Positions 1 through 14,026 of a stretch of 64,000 nucleotides of DNA are shown in pieces. The notes beneath the pieces were generated by a model. The model searched no databases. It was not told the DNA's origin and saw nothing but the letters and a program-made list of their open reading frames with translations. Both the position numbers and the translations under genes were made by a program. The number at the start of each line of letters is the position of its first letter. Position 1 is the stretch's first letter. The stretch lies in contig NZ_LKPJ01000011.1 in the NCBI RefSeq assembly GCF_001443045.1, forward strand, positions 62,001-126,000, given 5' to 3'. The stretch is from Burkholderia ambifaria. GTDB lineage: Bacteria; Pseudomonadota; Gammaproteobacteria; Burkholderiales; Burkholderiaceae.

Positions 1-447
1 GGCATGGGCGTGACGGGCCTCGCCGCGCTGCCGGGCGTGGATGCGGCCGGTCGCGAACTCGCGTCGAACGTGCTGGGTGCGGTCGGCGAAATCGTATGGT
101 TCGACGACGAGTCGAAGCTCGACGCCGTCACGGCCATTTCGGGCAGCGGCCCCGCGTACGTGTTCTATTTCATCGAAGCGCTGCAGGAAGCCGCGCGCCA
201 GCTCGGCATGAACGACGAACAGGGCCGCGCACTCGCGGTCGCAACGTTCACGGGCGCCGCGCAACTCGCCGCGCAATCGGGCGAACCGGCGAGCGTGCTG
301 CGCGAGCGCGTGACGTCGAAAGGCGGCACGACGGCCGCTGCGCTCGCGTCGTTCGACGCGCAGGGCGTGAAGGAAGCGATCGTGCGCGGCGCGCTCGCCG
401 CCGAGGCACGCGCGAAGGAAATGGGCGACGAGCTCGGCCGCGCGTAA
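1..447 (+). CDS. proC: Pyrroline-5-carboxylate reductase, C-terminal part
   Basis: This is the C-terminal half of ProC, which reduces 1-pyrroline-5-carboxylate to proline with NAD(P)H in the cytoplasm. The window begins inside the gene, so the N-terminal Rossmann domain is missing. The visible part carries the family's dimerisation/active-site helices, with the signature ISGSGPAYVFYFIEAL followed by a conserved TSKGGTTAAAL segment. It ends with a short acidic tail at a TAA. Downstream it converges on ubiA across a shared bidirectional hairpin. The identification is firm; the true start lies upstream of base 1. Confidence 0.95.
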   Translation, partial: GMGVTGLAALPGVDAAGRELASNVLGAVGEIVWFDDESKLDAVTAISGSGPAYVFYFIEALQEAARQLGMNDEQGRALAVATFTGAAQLAAQSGEPASVLRERVTSKGGTTAAALASFDAQGVKEAIVRGALAAEARAKEMGDELGRA

Positions 448-484
448 GCGCGACAGCGGTGCCGGTTGCTCCGGCACTCGACGT

Positions 485-513
485 AAAAAAAGCGGCCGCC
501 CGGCCGCTTTTTT
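485..513. terminator. Bidirectional terminator between proC and ubiA
   Basis: A GC-rich stem (GCGGCCG/CGGCCGC, extended by A/T pairs) is flanked by six or more A on the left and T on the right. It can therefore act as an intrinsic terminator on both strands, for proC (+) and ubiA (-). Confidence 0.85.
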
Positions 514-545
514 GTTGGCATCGCGCACCGGGTGCGCCATTTCGT

Positions 546-1409
546 TCAGTTGCCGGCCAGCAGGTAATGCATCGCAATGCCCGCGAACAGTACACCGCCG
601 AGCCAGTTGTTGTGCCGGAACGCCGCGAAGCACGGCATCCGCTCGCGGCCCTTGATCAGCGTGTAGTGATACAACGCGCAGCCGACCGCCGCGGCCCAGC
701 CGGCCCAGTATGCGAGACCGAAGCCGAGCGTCACGCCGATCCACACGTAGATCCCGAGCGTCACCGCATAGCACGCCATCACGGCCACGACGTCGAAGCG
801 GCCGAACGTCAGCGCGGACGTGCGAATGCCGATCTTGATGTCGTCGTCGCGGTCGACCATCGCGTATTCGGTGTCGTACGCGACCGACCAGAAGATGTTC
901 GCGACCAGCATCACCCATGCGATCGCCGGCACCGTGTCCTGCACGGCCGCGAATGCCATCGGGATGCCGAAGCCGAACGCAATGCCGAGATACGCTTGCG
1001 GAATCGCGAAGAAACGCTTCATGAACGGATACGAGCCGGCGACGAACAGCGCGACGACCGACAGCTCTTTCGTCAGCGTATTGAGCGGCAGGATCAGCAG
1101 GAACGAGATGAAGGCCAGCACCACCGCGATCGCGACGGCTTCCCATGCGCGGATCTTGCCCGACGTCAGCGGCCGGTCGGCCGTGCGCTTCACGTGACGG
1201 TCGAAATCGCGGTCGGCATAGTCGTTCATCGCGCACCCGGCCGAGCGCATCAGCAGCGTGCCGAGCGCGAAGATCACGAGCAGCGGCCAGCGCGGATGGC
1301 CGTCCGACGCGATCCACAGTGCGTTGAGCGTCGGCCAGAGCAGCAGCAGGCTGCCGATCGGCTTGTCCATCCGGACGAGCCGCAGATACAGGGGAAAGCG
1401 GGCAAGCAT
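546..1409 (-). CDS. ubiA: 4-hydroxybenzoate octaprenyltransferase
   Basis: UbiA prenylates 4-hydroxybenzoate with a polyprenyl diphosphate at the inner membrane, the first committed membrane step of ubiquinone synthesis. The two Asp-rich magnesium/diphosphate motifs of the UbiA superfamily are present: NDYADRDFD in the first half and [12 protein letters not shown] in the second. They are surrounded by about eight or nine hydrophobic segments. I chose the ATG giving [17 protein letters not shown] (287 aa, close to the 290 aa of E. coli). An in-frame ATG ten codons upstream exists, but neither start has a clear ribosome site. The gene converges on proC. Confidence 0.94.
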   Translation of the reverse strand: MLARFPLYLRLVRMDKPIGSLLLLWPTLNALWIASDGHPRWPLLVIFALGTLLMRSAGCAMNDYADRDFDRHVKRTADRPLTSGKIRAWEAVAIAVVLAFISFLLILPLNTLTKELSVVALFVAGSYPFMKRFFAIPQAYLGIAFGFGIPMAFAAVQDTVPAIAWVMLVANIFWSVAYDTEYAMVDRDDDIKIGIRTSALTFGRFDVVAVMACYAVTLGIYVWIGVTLGFGLAYWAGWAAAVGCALYHYTLIKGRERMPCFAAFRHNNWLGGVLFAGIAMHYLLAGN

Positions 1410-1690
1410 GGCGAAGCACCGGGAAGATAATCCCGGCATTTTAGAGCCGAGCGGCGGTCCGCGTCATGTCGGAGCGGCCCTCGATCGGGTGCCGCGGCAC
1501 GCGCGGCGGCCGCCCGGGCCCGCTGCAAGCGGCCGGGCGGTCCCGCGCGTCAATGAAGGGACAGATGCATGGCAGGTGCGTACCCGGCCCTCGCCGGCAT
1601 TCGATCCCGATGCGGACACCCCAGACTCCGGTTTGTAGTCGGGACACCCGCTCATGCCGGCCACAGCGCATGCGACCGGCCGCACCGGAT

Positions 1691-2179
1691 TTACGCGAGC
1701 AGCGACCGCAGCATCCACGCGGTCTTTTCATGCGTCTGCAGGCGCTGCGTCAGCAGGTCGGCGGTCGGCTCGTCGCTCGCCGCGTCGGCGATGGGGAAGA
1801 TCTCGCGCGCGGTGCGCACGACGGTCTCGTGCCCTTCGACGAGCTGCCGGATCATCTCTTCGGCCGCCGGCACGCCGTTCGCCTCAGGCACCGACGACAG
1901 CTTCGCGAAATCCGCGAACGTGCCCGGCGCGACAACGCCGAGCGTGCGAATGCGCTCGGCGACCAAGTCGACCGCGAGCCACAGTTCGTTGTACTGCTCC
2001 TCGAACATCAGGTGCAGCGTGTTGAACATCGGACCCGTGACGTTCCAGTGGAAGTTGTGGGTCTTCAGGTACAGCGAAAACGTATCGGCAAGCAGGCGCG
2101 ACAGGCCGTCCGCGATTTTCCTGCGGTCCTTGTCGCTGATGCCGATGTTGATCTGCGTGGCGTTGCCTTTCCTGGCCAT
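1691..2179 (-). CDS. dps: Dps ferritin-like DNA-binding and iron-storage protein
   Basis: Dps forms a dodecamer that oxidises and stores iron with H2O2 and protects DNA from Fenton damage. The 162-aa protein has the family's ferroxidase region: NFHWN with His44, then His56 and Glu60 in the segment ending FEEQYNELW. Its N-terminus is basic (ARKGNATQ), as in DNA-binding members. A GAGGAG ribosome site lies about eight bases before the ATG. It sits on the same strand behind oxyR and katG, the arrangement described for the B. pseudomallei oxyR-katG-dpsA locus. A terminator and a 48-aa ORF separate it from katG, so it could also have its own promoter. Confidence 0.95.
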   Translation of the reverse strand: MARKGNATQINIGISDKDRRKIADGLSRLLADTFSLYLKTHNFHWNVTGPMFNTLHLMFEEQYNELWLAVDLVAERIRTLGVVAPGTFADFAKLSSVPEANGVPAAEEMIRQLVEGHETVVRTAREIFPIADAASDEPTADLLTQRLQTHEKTAWMLRSLLA

Positions 2180-2299
2180 CTTCGGGACTCCTCATTCGAA
2201 ATGTTGAACCGGCGAAAATGCGTCGAGCAATCCGCATGCCGCGTCGTGCGGCATCCGTTCGCGACTTGCCGGTCTGGCGCGGCGAGCGAATCGCCGCGC

Positions 2300-2446
2300 T
2301 CAACCGCCAGCACGCGAGACGATCGGCGCGAGCGCGTGCAGCGCCTGCGCGGCCAGCTCGGCCGCACCGCCGATGACGATCGCGAAACCGACGATGCGCC
2401 GCGCCCACTCGGCCGGCGCGCGCATGTTCAGCATCATGTGCGTCAT
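2300..2446 (-). CDS. Small 48-aa hydrophobic ORF between katG and dps
   Basis: I do not recognise this protein. It reads MTHMMLNMRAPAEWARR followed by a hydrophobic helix (IVGFAIVIGGAAELAAQAL) and ends ALAPIVSRAGG. A good AAGGAG ribosome site lies eight bases before the ATG. It lies between the katG terminator and dps on the same strand, so it could be the first gene of a dps transcript. The single hydrophobic segment suggests a small membrane protein or peripheral amphipathic helix. Support is the ribosome site, position and composition only; conservation is untested. Confidence 0.5.
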   Translation of the reverse strand: MTHMMLNMRAPAEWARRIVGFAIVIGGAAELAAQALHALAPIVSRAGG

Positions 2447-2482
2447 GGTCGTCACTCCTTCGACAAGACCTTGAACCGGAAG

Positions 2483-2514
2483 AAAAAACGGCCGGTCGGG
2501 CGACCGGCCGTTTC
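2483..2514 (-). terminator. katG terminator
   Basis: A 10-bp perfect stem (ACGGCCGGTC/GACCGGCCGT) with a 4-nt loop is followed on the minus strand by a run of six T. It lies 37 bases past the katG stop, between katG and the 48-aa ORF. Confidence 0.85.
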
Positions 2515-2550
2515 ACGTTGCAACGCGACCGCGCTAGCGCGTCACGACGT

Positions 2551-4749
<2,199 letters not shown>

Positions 4750-4833
4750 TTACTTGCTCGTAGGCCCCCACTTGCCGGGCGCGGTTCGTGGAGCACTGCG
4801 GGGGGGTGAAACGCAACAGGGTGTTCTGTCGTG

Positions 4834-4884
4834 CTACGGGGTGTCAGGCGCGGCTTTCGATGCGGCTTTCGGGACTTCGGACAT
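4834..4884 (-). CDS. Possible 16-aa leader peptide ahead of katG
   Basis: A very short ORF (MSEVPKAASKAAPDTP) has a CAGGGAG ribosome-site-like sequence six bases before the ATG. It lies about 100 bases upstream of katG on the same strand. No family can be assigned to 16 residues. It may be a chance ORF; the ribosome site and its place in the presumed katG leader are the only support. Confidence 0.25.
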   Translation of the reverse strand: MSEVPKAASKAAPDTP

Positions 4885-4949
4885 GCCATGCTCCCTGATG
4901 GCTGAACGGCGGGCACATCGGGGGAACACTGACCGGCGTGCGACGGCAC

Positions 4950-5087
4950 TCATCCGCCGTACACACGGTCCGCCAGGTACGCGAACGCAATCGGGCGCAG
5001 GCTGCGGGCCGCCGCCTTGGCACGATTTACGACCTCGTTGCGCGACGGGATGTTCCGCTGCGCGTGCTGCAATACCGACCGCATCAT
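4950..5087 (-). CDS. Small 45-aa basic ORF between oxyR and katG
   Basis: I do not recognise this ORF. It starts MMRSVLQHAQRNIPSRNE and ends LRPIAFAYLADRVYGG. It has seven Arg and one Lys against three acidic residues, so it is clearly basic and could form an amphipathic helix. A very strong ribosome site, AAAGGAGG, lies five bases before the first ATG. It is the first ORF after the OxyR-like operator at 5174-5211, with a leader of about 90 bases, and it precedes katG by about 210 bases. Co-induction with katG under peroxide is an inference. Confidence 0.5.
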   Translation of the reverse strand: MMRSVLQHAQRNIPSRNEVVNRAKAAARSLRPIAFAYLADRVYGG

Positions 5088-5173
5088 GACATCCTCCTTT
5101 GACGCTTGCATTCAGCGTGCGAATCGGGCTTTCGATCCGACGCCGATCCATGTAGCGCATTCTATTTACATCT

Positions 5174-5211
5174 ATCAAATTCTTGAATTTGATAAATTTC
5201 ATCTATGCGAT
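5174..5211. promoter_or_regulatory. Candidate OxyR operator and promoter region for the katG unit
   Basis: This AT-rich island in GC-rich DNA holds a perfect 9-bp inverted repeat with 2-nt spacer (ATCAAATTC-TT-GAATTTGAT, 5174-5193). Beside it on the minus strand is an ATAG-N7-TTAT pair whose T and A fall at the positions of the E. coli OxyR consensus (ATAG half at 5203-5206). It lies downstream of the oxyR terminator and upstream of the 45-aa ORF and katG. A TTGATA in the right-hand half could be a -35 box, but I see no convincing -10. Confidence 0.6.
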
Positions 5212-5213
5212 AG

Positions 5214-5245
5214 GAAAAAATAAACGGGGCCGCAAGACCCCGTTC
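5214..5245 (-). terminator. oxyR terminator
   Basis: A 7-bp AACGGGG/CCCCGTT stem is followed on the minus strand by TATTTTTT. It lies 31 bases past the oxyR stop and separates oxyR from the katG promoter region. Confidence 0.75.
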
Positions 5246-5275
5246 ATCGCGCTGTCACGCATGCAGCGGTTGTGG

Positions 5276-6235
5276 TCAGTTCATCGTCGCCGGCATGTCG
5301 AGCTTCGCGACGCCCGGCAGGTCGCACGCGGCGATCGCCTCGCTGATCGCGTCGATCGCGGGCATCCGCGTGAAGCTCTTGCGCCACACCAGCACGACGC
5401 GGCGATCCGGCACCGGTTCGTTGAAGGGCACGTACGACAGCAGCTCGGCGTCGGGGCCGTTCGCGCGCGGGCCGACCTCGGCGACCGACATCCGCGGCAG
5501 CACCGTGATGCCGACGCCGCTCGCGACCATGTGGCGAATCGTCTCGAGCGACGAGCCCTCGAAGGTCTTCTGGATGCCGTCGGCCGTCTGCGAGAAGCGC
5601 ATCAGTTCCGGGCACACGCCCAGCACGTGGTCGCGGAAGCAGTGGCCGTTGCCGAGCAGCAGCATGGTTTCCTGCTTCAGGTCCTCGGCGTCGATCTCGG
5701 CGCGCTTTTCCCACGGATGTCCTGCCGGCAGCGCGACGACGAATGGCTCGTCGTACAGCGGCCGCACCATCAGGCCGGTTTCGGGGAATGGCAGCGCCAT
5801 GATCGCGGCGTCGATCTCGCCCTGCTTCAGCAGTTCGAGCAGCTTCAGTGTGTAGTTCTCCTGCAGCATCAGCGGCATCTGCGGCACGCGCTGGATCATC
5901 TGCTTGACGAGCGTCGGCAGCAGATACGGCCCGATCGTGTAGATCACGCCGAGACGGAACGGGCCGACGAGCGGATCCTTGCCCTGCTTCGCGATCTCCT
6001 TGATCGCGAAGGTCTGCTCGAGCACGCGCTGCGCCTGCGTGACGATCTGGTCGCCGATCGGCGTCACGCTCACTTCGCTCGCGCCGCGCTCGAAGATCTG
6101 CACGTTGAGCTCGTCTTCCAGCTTCTTGATCGCCACCGATAGCGTCGGCTGGCTCACGAAGCATGCTTCGGCCGCGCGACCGAAATGCCGCTCGCGCGCG
6201 ACCGCGACGATGTATTTCAGTTCAGTCAGGGTCAT
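5276..6235 (-). CDS. oxyR: Hydrogen-peroxide sensor regulator OxyR
   Basis: OxyR is a LysR-type regulator activated by H2O2 through a reversible disulfide. The 319-aa protein has an N-terminal winged helix-turn-helix (HFGRAAEACFVSQPTLS, about residues 17-33) and a periplasmic-binding-like sensor domain. The redox pair sits at Cys199 and Cys208 (GHCFRDHVLGVC), the same numbering as in E. coli OxyR, so peroxide sensing is very likely. It is followed by its own terminator and then by the katG unit on the same strand. recG lies about 150 bases upstream on the same strand. Confidence 0.97.
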   Translation of the reverse strand: MTLTELKYIVAVARERHFGRAAEACFVSQPTLSVAIKKLEDELNVQIFERGASEVSVTPIGDQIVTQAQRVLEQTFAIKEIAKQGKDPLVGPFRLGVIYTIGPYLLPTLVKQMIQRVPQMPLMLQENYTLKLLELLKQGEIDAAIMALPFPETGLMVRPLYDEPFVVALPAGHPWEKRAEIDAEDLKQETMLLLGNGHCFRDHVLGVCPELMRFSQTADGIQKTFEGSSLETIRHMVASGVGITVLPRMSVAEVGPRANGPDAELLSYVPFNEPVPDRRVVLVWRKSFTRMPAIDAISEAIAACDLPGVAKLDMPATMN

Positions 6236-6384
6236 TGTGGGTCAATCAGGGATATACAGGCGATAGGTTTAATTTATACACCCACTGGCACCGGTTCGCC
6301 AAGTTTCTCAGCATCGCAATGCGCCGATTACGCGCCGAATGGCGGTTTTGAATCCGTCCCCGAATGCGCCGGCCAGGTCTTCGA

Positions 6385-8751
6385 TCACGCCTTCAGATAC
6401 TGCTCCCGCGCGCCGAGCCAGCGGGCGAGATGCTGTGTGACCACGTCGGGATACGCGGCGATCAGTCGCGCCGCGGCGTCGCGGGCCGGGTCGATCAGCC
6501 AGCCGTCGGTCTCGAGGTTCGCGAAGCGCAGCATCGCCGCGCCGGACTGGCGCGCGCCGAGGAATTCGCCTGGGCCGCGAATCTCGAGGTCGCGTCGCGC
6601 GATCTCGAAGCCATCGGTCGTCTCGCGCATCGTCTTCAGCCGCTCGCGGCCGGTGAGCGACAGCGGACCCGTATACAGCAGCACGCACACCGACGCCGCG
6701 GTGCCGCGCCCGACACGCCCGCGCAGCTGGTGCAACTGCGCGAGGCCGAAGCGCTCCGCGTGCTCGATCACCATCAGCGACGCGTTCGGCACGTCGACAC
6801 CGACCTCGATCACGGTCGTCGCGACGAGCAGCTGCACGTCGTTGCGCGTGAACGCTTCCATCACGGCCGCCTTGTCGGCCGGCGACAGCCGGCCGTGCAC
6901 GAGCCCCACCTTCAGTTCGGGGAGCGCCTCGGCCAGCGTCTCGTAGGTTTCGACGGCCGTCTGCAGCTGCAGCGTCTCGCTTTCCTCGATCAGCGGGCAC
7001 ACCCAGTACACCTGGCGCCCGGTCAGCGCGGCCTCGCGCACGCGGGCGATCACCTCCTCGCGCCGCGCGTCGCCGACGAGGCGCGTCAGCACCGGCGTGC
7101 GGCCCGGCGGCAGTTCGTCGATCGTCGAGACTTCGAGATCCGCGTAGTACGTCATCGCGAGCGTGCGCGGAATCGGCGTGGCCGACATCATCAGCTGGTG
7201 CGGCTGGAAATCGCGCGCGCCGTTGGCCGCGTTCGCGGCCTTCGCGCGCAACGCGAGACGCTGCTCGACGCCGAAGCGATGTTGCTCGTCGACGATCACG
7301 AGGCCGAGCCGCGCGAACTCGACGGTGTCCTGGATGATCGCGTGCGTGCCGATCACGAGCTGCGCGGTGCCGAGCGCCGCGGCCTCGATCGCCGCGCGCT
7401 TCTCCTTCGCCTTCAGGCTGCCCGCGAGCCATGCGACCGACACGCCGAGCGGCTCGAGCCATGCGCGCAGCTTGCGCGCGTGCTGTTCCGCGAGGATTTC
7501 GGTCGGCGCCATCAGCGCGGCCTGGTAGCCGGCGTCGATCGCCTGCGTCGCGGCCAGCGCCGCGACGACGGTCTTGCCGCTCCCGACGTCGCCCTGCAGC
7601 AGCCGCTGCATCGGGTGCGCGAGCGTGAGGTCGCGCGCGATCTCGTCGACGACACGCGACTGCGCGCCGGTCAGCGTGAACGGCAGCGCCGCGTAGAGAC
7701 GGGTCGTCAGCGCATCGGCATCGGCCGCGGTGCGGCGCGGCATCGCGGGCGCCGCGCGCGTGCGGCGCTCCTCGTGCGCGCGCTTGAGCGACAGCTGCTG
7801 CGCGAGCAGTTCCTCGAACTTGATGCGCGTCCACGCCGGATGCGAGCCGTCCATCAACGCGGCTTCGTCGGAATCGACGCCCGGGTGGTGCAGGATGCGC
7901 ACGGCCTGCGCGAGCGTCGGCACGCCGAGCGGCTTCAGGTAGTCGCGCTCGATCTCGGGCGGCAGCAGCTCGGGCAGCGGCGTGCGCTCGACCGCGTTCT
8001 CGATCGCCTTGCGCAGATACGCCTGCGACACGCCGGCCGTGCTCGGATAGACGGGCGTGAGCACCTGCGGCAACGGCGCATCGGCCTCGACGACGCGCAC
8101 GGCCGGATGCACCATCTCCATCCCGAAGAAGCCGCCGCGCACGTCGCCGCGCACGCGCAGCCGCTGGCCGACGGCCATCTGCTTGACCTGCGAGCCGTAG
8201 AAATTCAGGAAGCGCAGCACGAGCTGCTCGCCGTCGTCGTCCTGGATCTTCACGACGAGCTGGCGCCGCGGCCGGTACGCGACCTCGTTGTCGAACACGA
8301 CGCCTTCGGTCTGCGCGATGCCGCCCGGCAGCAGCTCGCCGATCGGCGTGAGCGTGGTTTCGTCCTCGTAGCGCATCGGCAGATGCAGCACGAGATCGAT
8401 CGAGCGCGTGAGGCCGAGCTTCGCGAGTTTGTCGACGGTCTTCACAGGTTTGTCGGCGGCCGGCTTCTTCTTGCGCTTCGCGCCGGATGCACCCACGGCA
8501 CCCGCCCCGCCCGCTTCGTCGCTGCCCGCGCCCGGTTCGACGTCGGGCGCGGCGGCGGCCGGCTGCGCGAGCCGCCCGTCGGTGCCGCGCTTCGGGCCCG
8601 CGCGACGCGGCGCGGCACTTTGCGGCGCGGTGCCGCGCGCCGTTGAATCGCGCTCCCCCGTGCTTCGCGCGGGTGACGCGGCATCGTCCGCGTCGAACGG
8701 ATCGGCGGAATCGGCAACGGCGGCGGAGGAACGGCGTGGTGACACAGGCAT
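6385..8751 (-). CDS. recG: ATP-dependent DNA helicase RecG
   Basis: RecG remodels stalled replication forks and migrates Holliday junctions. Helicase motifs are intact: Walker A GDVGSGKT (387-394), the DExH box [13 protein letters not shown] and QLRGRVGRG. The wedge/OB domain opens with the conserved LHLPMRYED at about residues 122-130. In E. coli the same block lies near residue 40, so this protein carries about 90 extra N-terminal residues that are Ala/Pro/Ser/Asp-rich and apparently disordered, ending in a basic AKRKKK stretch. A later start is possible, but the ORF is open from this ATG. It is divergent from queA. Confidence 0.95.
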   Translation of the reverse strand: MPVSPRRSSAAVADSADPFDADDAASPARSTGERDSTARGTAPQSAAPRRAGPKRGTDGRLAQPAAAAPDVEPGAGSDEAGGAGAVGASGAKRKKKPAADKPVKTVDKLAKLGLTRSIDLVLHLPMRYEDETTLTPIGELLPGGIAQTEGVVFDNEVAYRPRRQLVVKIQDDDGEQLVLRFLNFYGSQVKQMAVGQRLRVRGDVRGGFFGMEMVHPAVRVVEADAPLPQVLTPVYPSTAGVSQAYLRKAIENAVERTPLPELLPPEIERDYLKPLGVPTLAQAVRILHHPGVDSDEAALMDGSHPAWTRIKFEELLAQQLSLKRAHEERRTRAAPAMPRRTAADADALTTRLYAALPFTLTGAQSRVVDEIARDLTLAHPMQRLLQGDVGSGKTVVAALAATQAIDAGYQAALMAPTEILAEQHARKLRAWLEPLGVSVAWLAGSLKAKEKRAAIEAAALGTAQLVIGTHAIIQDTVEFARLGLVIVDEQHRFGVEQRLALRAKAANAANGARDFQPHQLMMSATPIPRTLAMTYYADLEVSTIDELPPGRTPVLTRLVGDARREEVIARVREAALTGRQVYWVCPLIEESETLQLQTAVETYETLAEALPELKVGLVHGRLSPADKAAVMEAFTRNDVQLLVATTVIEVGVDVPNASLMVIEHAERFGLAQLHQLRGRVGRGTAASVCVLLYTGPLSLTGRERLKTMRETTDGFEIARRDLEIRGPGEFLGARQSGAAMLRFANLETDGWLIDPARDAAARLIAAYPDVVTQHLARWLGAREQYLKA

Positions 8752-8788
8752 CGGATCGTCTGGGTGCTTCGCAAGGCAAGTACAATAG

Positions 8789-11335
<2,547 letters not shown>

Positions 11336-11556
11336 CGGGCCGGCTGCCCACCATATGGGACGTGTACTAAATAACGCGTTCCAGGTACCAGTCACGACCG
11401 CCGAATATTACAATTGCCTTTCCAAACGAGTCGCGACGGTGTCGTTTCATGCTTTAACAGCTTGATCCGAAAGCGCATTTGCTGCGCCGTTCGCGCATGG
11501 GGCCGGTGGTAGAATAACCGGCTTATTTTTCGATCTTCCCCTACGGAGAGACCAAC

Positions 11557-11880
11557 GTGCCGTTCATTTCCAATGCCTTCGCGCAAGGTGCCGGTGGCGC
11601 CGAATCGAGCCTGATGAGCTTCCTGCCGCTCATTCTGATGTTCGCGGTGCTCTACTTCATCATGATTCGTCCGCAGATGAAGCGCCAGAAGGAACACCGC
11701 AACATGCTCGCGGCCATGGCGAAGGGCGACGAAGTCGTCACGAGCGGCGGCCTCGTCGGCAAGGTGACGAAGGTCACCGAAGGCTACATCGGCGTCGAAA
11801 TCGCCGAAGGCACCGAAATCACCGTGCAGAAGGCTGCCGTCACGACCATTCTGCCGAAGGGCACGATCAAGTCGCTGTAA
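11557..11880 (+). CDS. yajC: Sec translocase accessory subunit YajC
   Basis: YajC is a small inner-membrane protein that associates with SecD-SecF and the SecYEG channel. The 107-aa protein has one N-terminal membrane helix (LMSFLPLILMFAVLYFIMI) followed by the conserved RPQMKRQKEHRNM and a small beta-rich cytoplasmic domain (GDEVVTSGGLVGKVTKV). It heads the yajC-secD-secF unit. A TAGAAT at 11510-11515 is a plausible -10 with no good -35. Confidence 0.96.
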   Translation: MPFISNAFAQGAGGAESSLMSFLPLILMFAVLYFIMIRPQMKRQKEHRNMLAAMAKGDEVVTSGGLVGKVTKVTEGYIGVEIAEGTEITVQKAAVTTILPKGTIKSL

Positions 11881-11986
11881 GGCTTTCACCGAGCGTCCGG
11901 CTCCCCGCGCCGTGCCCGCCTGAGAGAGCGGGCCGCCGCGGCGCCGGACGCGACGCTTTCACGCCAACCACCCGTTCGGCCCCCTC

Positions 11987-14008
11987 ATGAATCGTTATCC
12001 ACTCTGGAAATATGTCGTGATGGTCGTGGCGCTCGCCATCGGCTTTCTGTACACATTGCCCAACTTCTTCGGCGAAGCGCCGGCGGTGCAGGTATCGAGC
12101 GGCAAGGCCACGGTCAAGCTCGACTCGACCACGCTGACCCAGGTCGAATCCGCGCTCGCGTCCGCACAGATCAAGCCGGACGACGTCACCTTCGAGAACA
12201 CGGCGTCCAACGCGAACATCCGCGTGCGCCTGAAGGACACCGATACGCAGCTGCGCGTCAAGGACCTGCTGCAGAAATCGCTGAACGCCGATCCGAACGA
12301 TCCGCAGTACGTCGTCGCACTGAACCTGCAGAGCGCGTCGCCGCGCTGGCTGACCGCGCTGCACGCACTGCCGATGTATCTCGGCCTCGACCTGCGCGGC
12401 GGTGTCCACTTCCTGCTTCAGGTCGACATGACGGGCGCGCTCACGAAGAAGCTCGACTCCGACGCGTCCGACGCGCGCACGCTGCTGCGTGACAAGAACA
12501 TCCGCGACGGCGGCGTGAGCCGCGTCGACCAGTCCGTCGTCGTCAACTTCAGCGATGCGCAAACGGCCGAAGACGCCCGCAAGGTGCTCGCCGCGTCGGT
12601 CACCGAACTGCAATGGGCGACCCAGCCCGGCGGCGGCGGCACGCAGGTCGTCGGCACGTTCACGCCGGCCGTGCAGAAGGCCGTCGAGGACGCCGCGCTC
12701 AAGCAGAACCTGACGACGCTCCACAACCGCGTGAACGAACTCGGCGTGTCCGAGCCGATCCTCCAGCAGCAGGGCAGCGACCGTATCGTCGTCGAACTGC
12801 CGGGCGTGCAGGACACCGCGAAGGCGAAGGACATCATCGGCCGCACCGCGACGCTCGAGGCACGCCTCGCCGATCCGATCAACACGCACCCGAACCCGAA
12901 CGACCCCGTGCCGCCGGGCGAGGAACTGTTCACGCAGGGCAACCAGGCGCCCGTGCTGCTGAAGAAGGACGTGATCTTCACCGGCGACCGCATCATCGAC
13001 GCGTCGGCCGGCTTCGACGAACACCAGCGTCCGTCGGTCAACATCCGCCTCGACTCGGCGGGCGGCCGCTCGGTGCGCGCGGTGTCGCGCGAGAACATCG
13101 GCAAGCCGATGGCGATGGTGCTGTTCGAGAAGGGCAAGGGCGAAGTGCTGACGGTCGCGACGATCCAGTCGGAACTCGGCGACCGCTTCCAGATCACGGG
13201 CCAGCCGACGCCGCAGGCCGCGGCCGACCTCGCGCTGCTGCTGCGCGCCGGTTCGCTCGCCGCCCCGATGGACATCATCGAGGAACGCACGATCGGCCCG
13301 AGCCTCGGCGCGGACAACATCAAGATGGGCGTGCACTCGGTGATCTGGGGCTTCTGCGCGATCGCCGTGTTCATGATCGCGTACTACATGCTGTTCGGCG
13401 TGATCTCGGTGATCGGCCTGTCGGTGAACCTGCTGCTGCTCGTCGCGGTGCTGTCGCTGATGCAGGCGACGCTGACGCTGCCGGGTATCGCGGCAATCGC
13501 GCTCGCGCTCGGTATGGCGATCGACTCGAACGTGCTGATCAACGAGCGCGTGCGTGAAGAACTGCGCGCCGGCCAGCCGCCGCAGCTCGCGATCCAGTCC
13601 GGCTACGCGCACGCGTGGGCGACGATTCTCGACTCGAACGTCACGACGCTGATCGCCGGCCTCGCGCTGCTCGCGTTCGGCTCGGGCCCGGTTCGCGCGT
13701 TCGCGATCGTGCACTGCCTCGGCATCCTGACGTCGATGTTCTCCGCGGTGTTCTTCTCGCGCGGGATCGTCAACCTCTGGTACGGCGGCCGCAAGAAGCT
13801 GAAGTCGCTCGCGATCGGCCAGGTGTGGAAGCCGGAAGGCGCCACCGCCGGCGCATCGTTCGCCGCGGCCGACGAATCGACCGACACCGCGCGCGCCGCG
13901 AAGCTCGCCGCACCCGCGAAGGGCAACGCACCGCGCGCCGGCAAGCCGCAACTGCGCAACCGCGCGCAGCAAGGCGTGTCGCCGAAGAAACCGGGCTCGA
14001 CCCAATAA
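11987..14008 (+). CDS. secD: Protein translocase subunit SecD
   Basis: With SecF, SecD uses the proton gradient to pull exported proteins through SecYEG from the periplasmic side. The 673-aa protein has an N-terminal membrane helix (about residues 7-25), the conserved LGLDLRGGVHF at the start of the large periplasmic region, and the RND-type membrane block near the C-terminus (AIALALGMAIDSNVLINERVRE). It is longer than E. coli SecD (615 aa), mainly through an Ala/Lys-rich C-terminal tail (about residues 620-673). It is followed at 18 bases by secF. Confidence 0.97.
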   Translation: MNRYPLWKYVVMVVALAIGFLYTLPNFFGEAPAVQVSSGKATVKLDSTTLTQVESALASAQIKPDDVTFENTASNANIRVRLKDTDTQLRVKDLLQKSLNADPNDPQYVVALNLQSASPRWLTALHALPMYLGLDLRGGVHFLLQVDMTGALTKKLDSDASDARTLLRDKNIRDGGVSRVDQSVVVNFSDAQTAEDARKVLAASVTELQWATQPGGGGTQVVGTFTPAVQKAVEDAALKQNLTTLHNRVNELGVSEPILQQQGSDRIVVELPGVQDTAKAKDIIGRTATLEARLADPINTHPNPNDPVPPGEELFTQGNQAPVLLKKDVIFTGDRIIDASAGFDEHQRPSVNIRLDSAGGRSVRAVSRENIGKPMAMVLFEKGKGEVLTVATIQSELGDRFQITGQPTPQAAADLALLLRAGSLAAPMDIIEERTIGPSLGADNIKMGVHSVIWGFCAIAVFMIAYYMLFGVISVIGLSVNLLLLVAVLSLMQATLTLPGIAAIALALGMAIDSNVLINERVREELRAGQPPQLAIQSGYAHAWATILDSNVTTLIAGLALLAFGSGPVRAFAIVHCLGILTSMFSAVFFSRGIVNLWYGGRKKLKSLAIGQVWKPEGATAGASFAAADESTDTARAAKLAAPAKGNAPRAGKPQLRNRAQQGVSPKKPGSTQ

Positions 14009-14026
14009 GGCCCCGGAGACGAAGCC

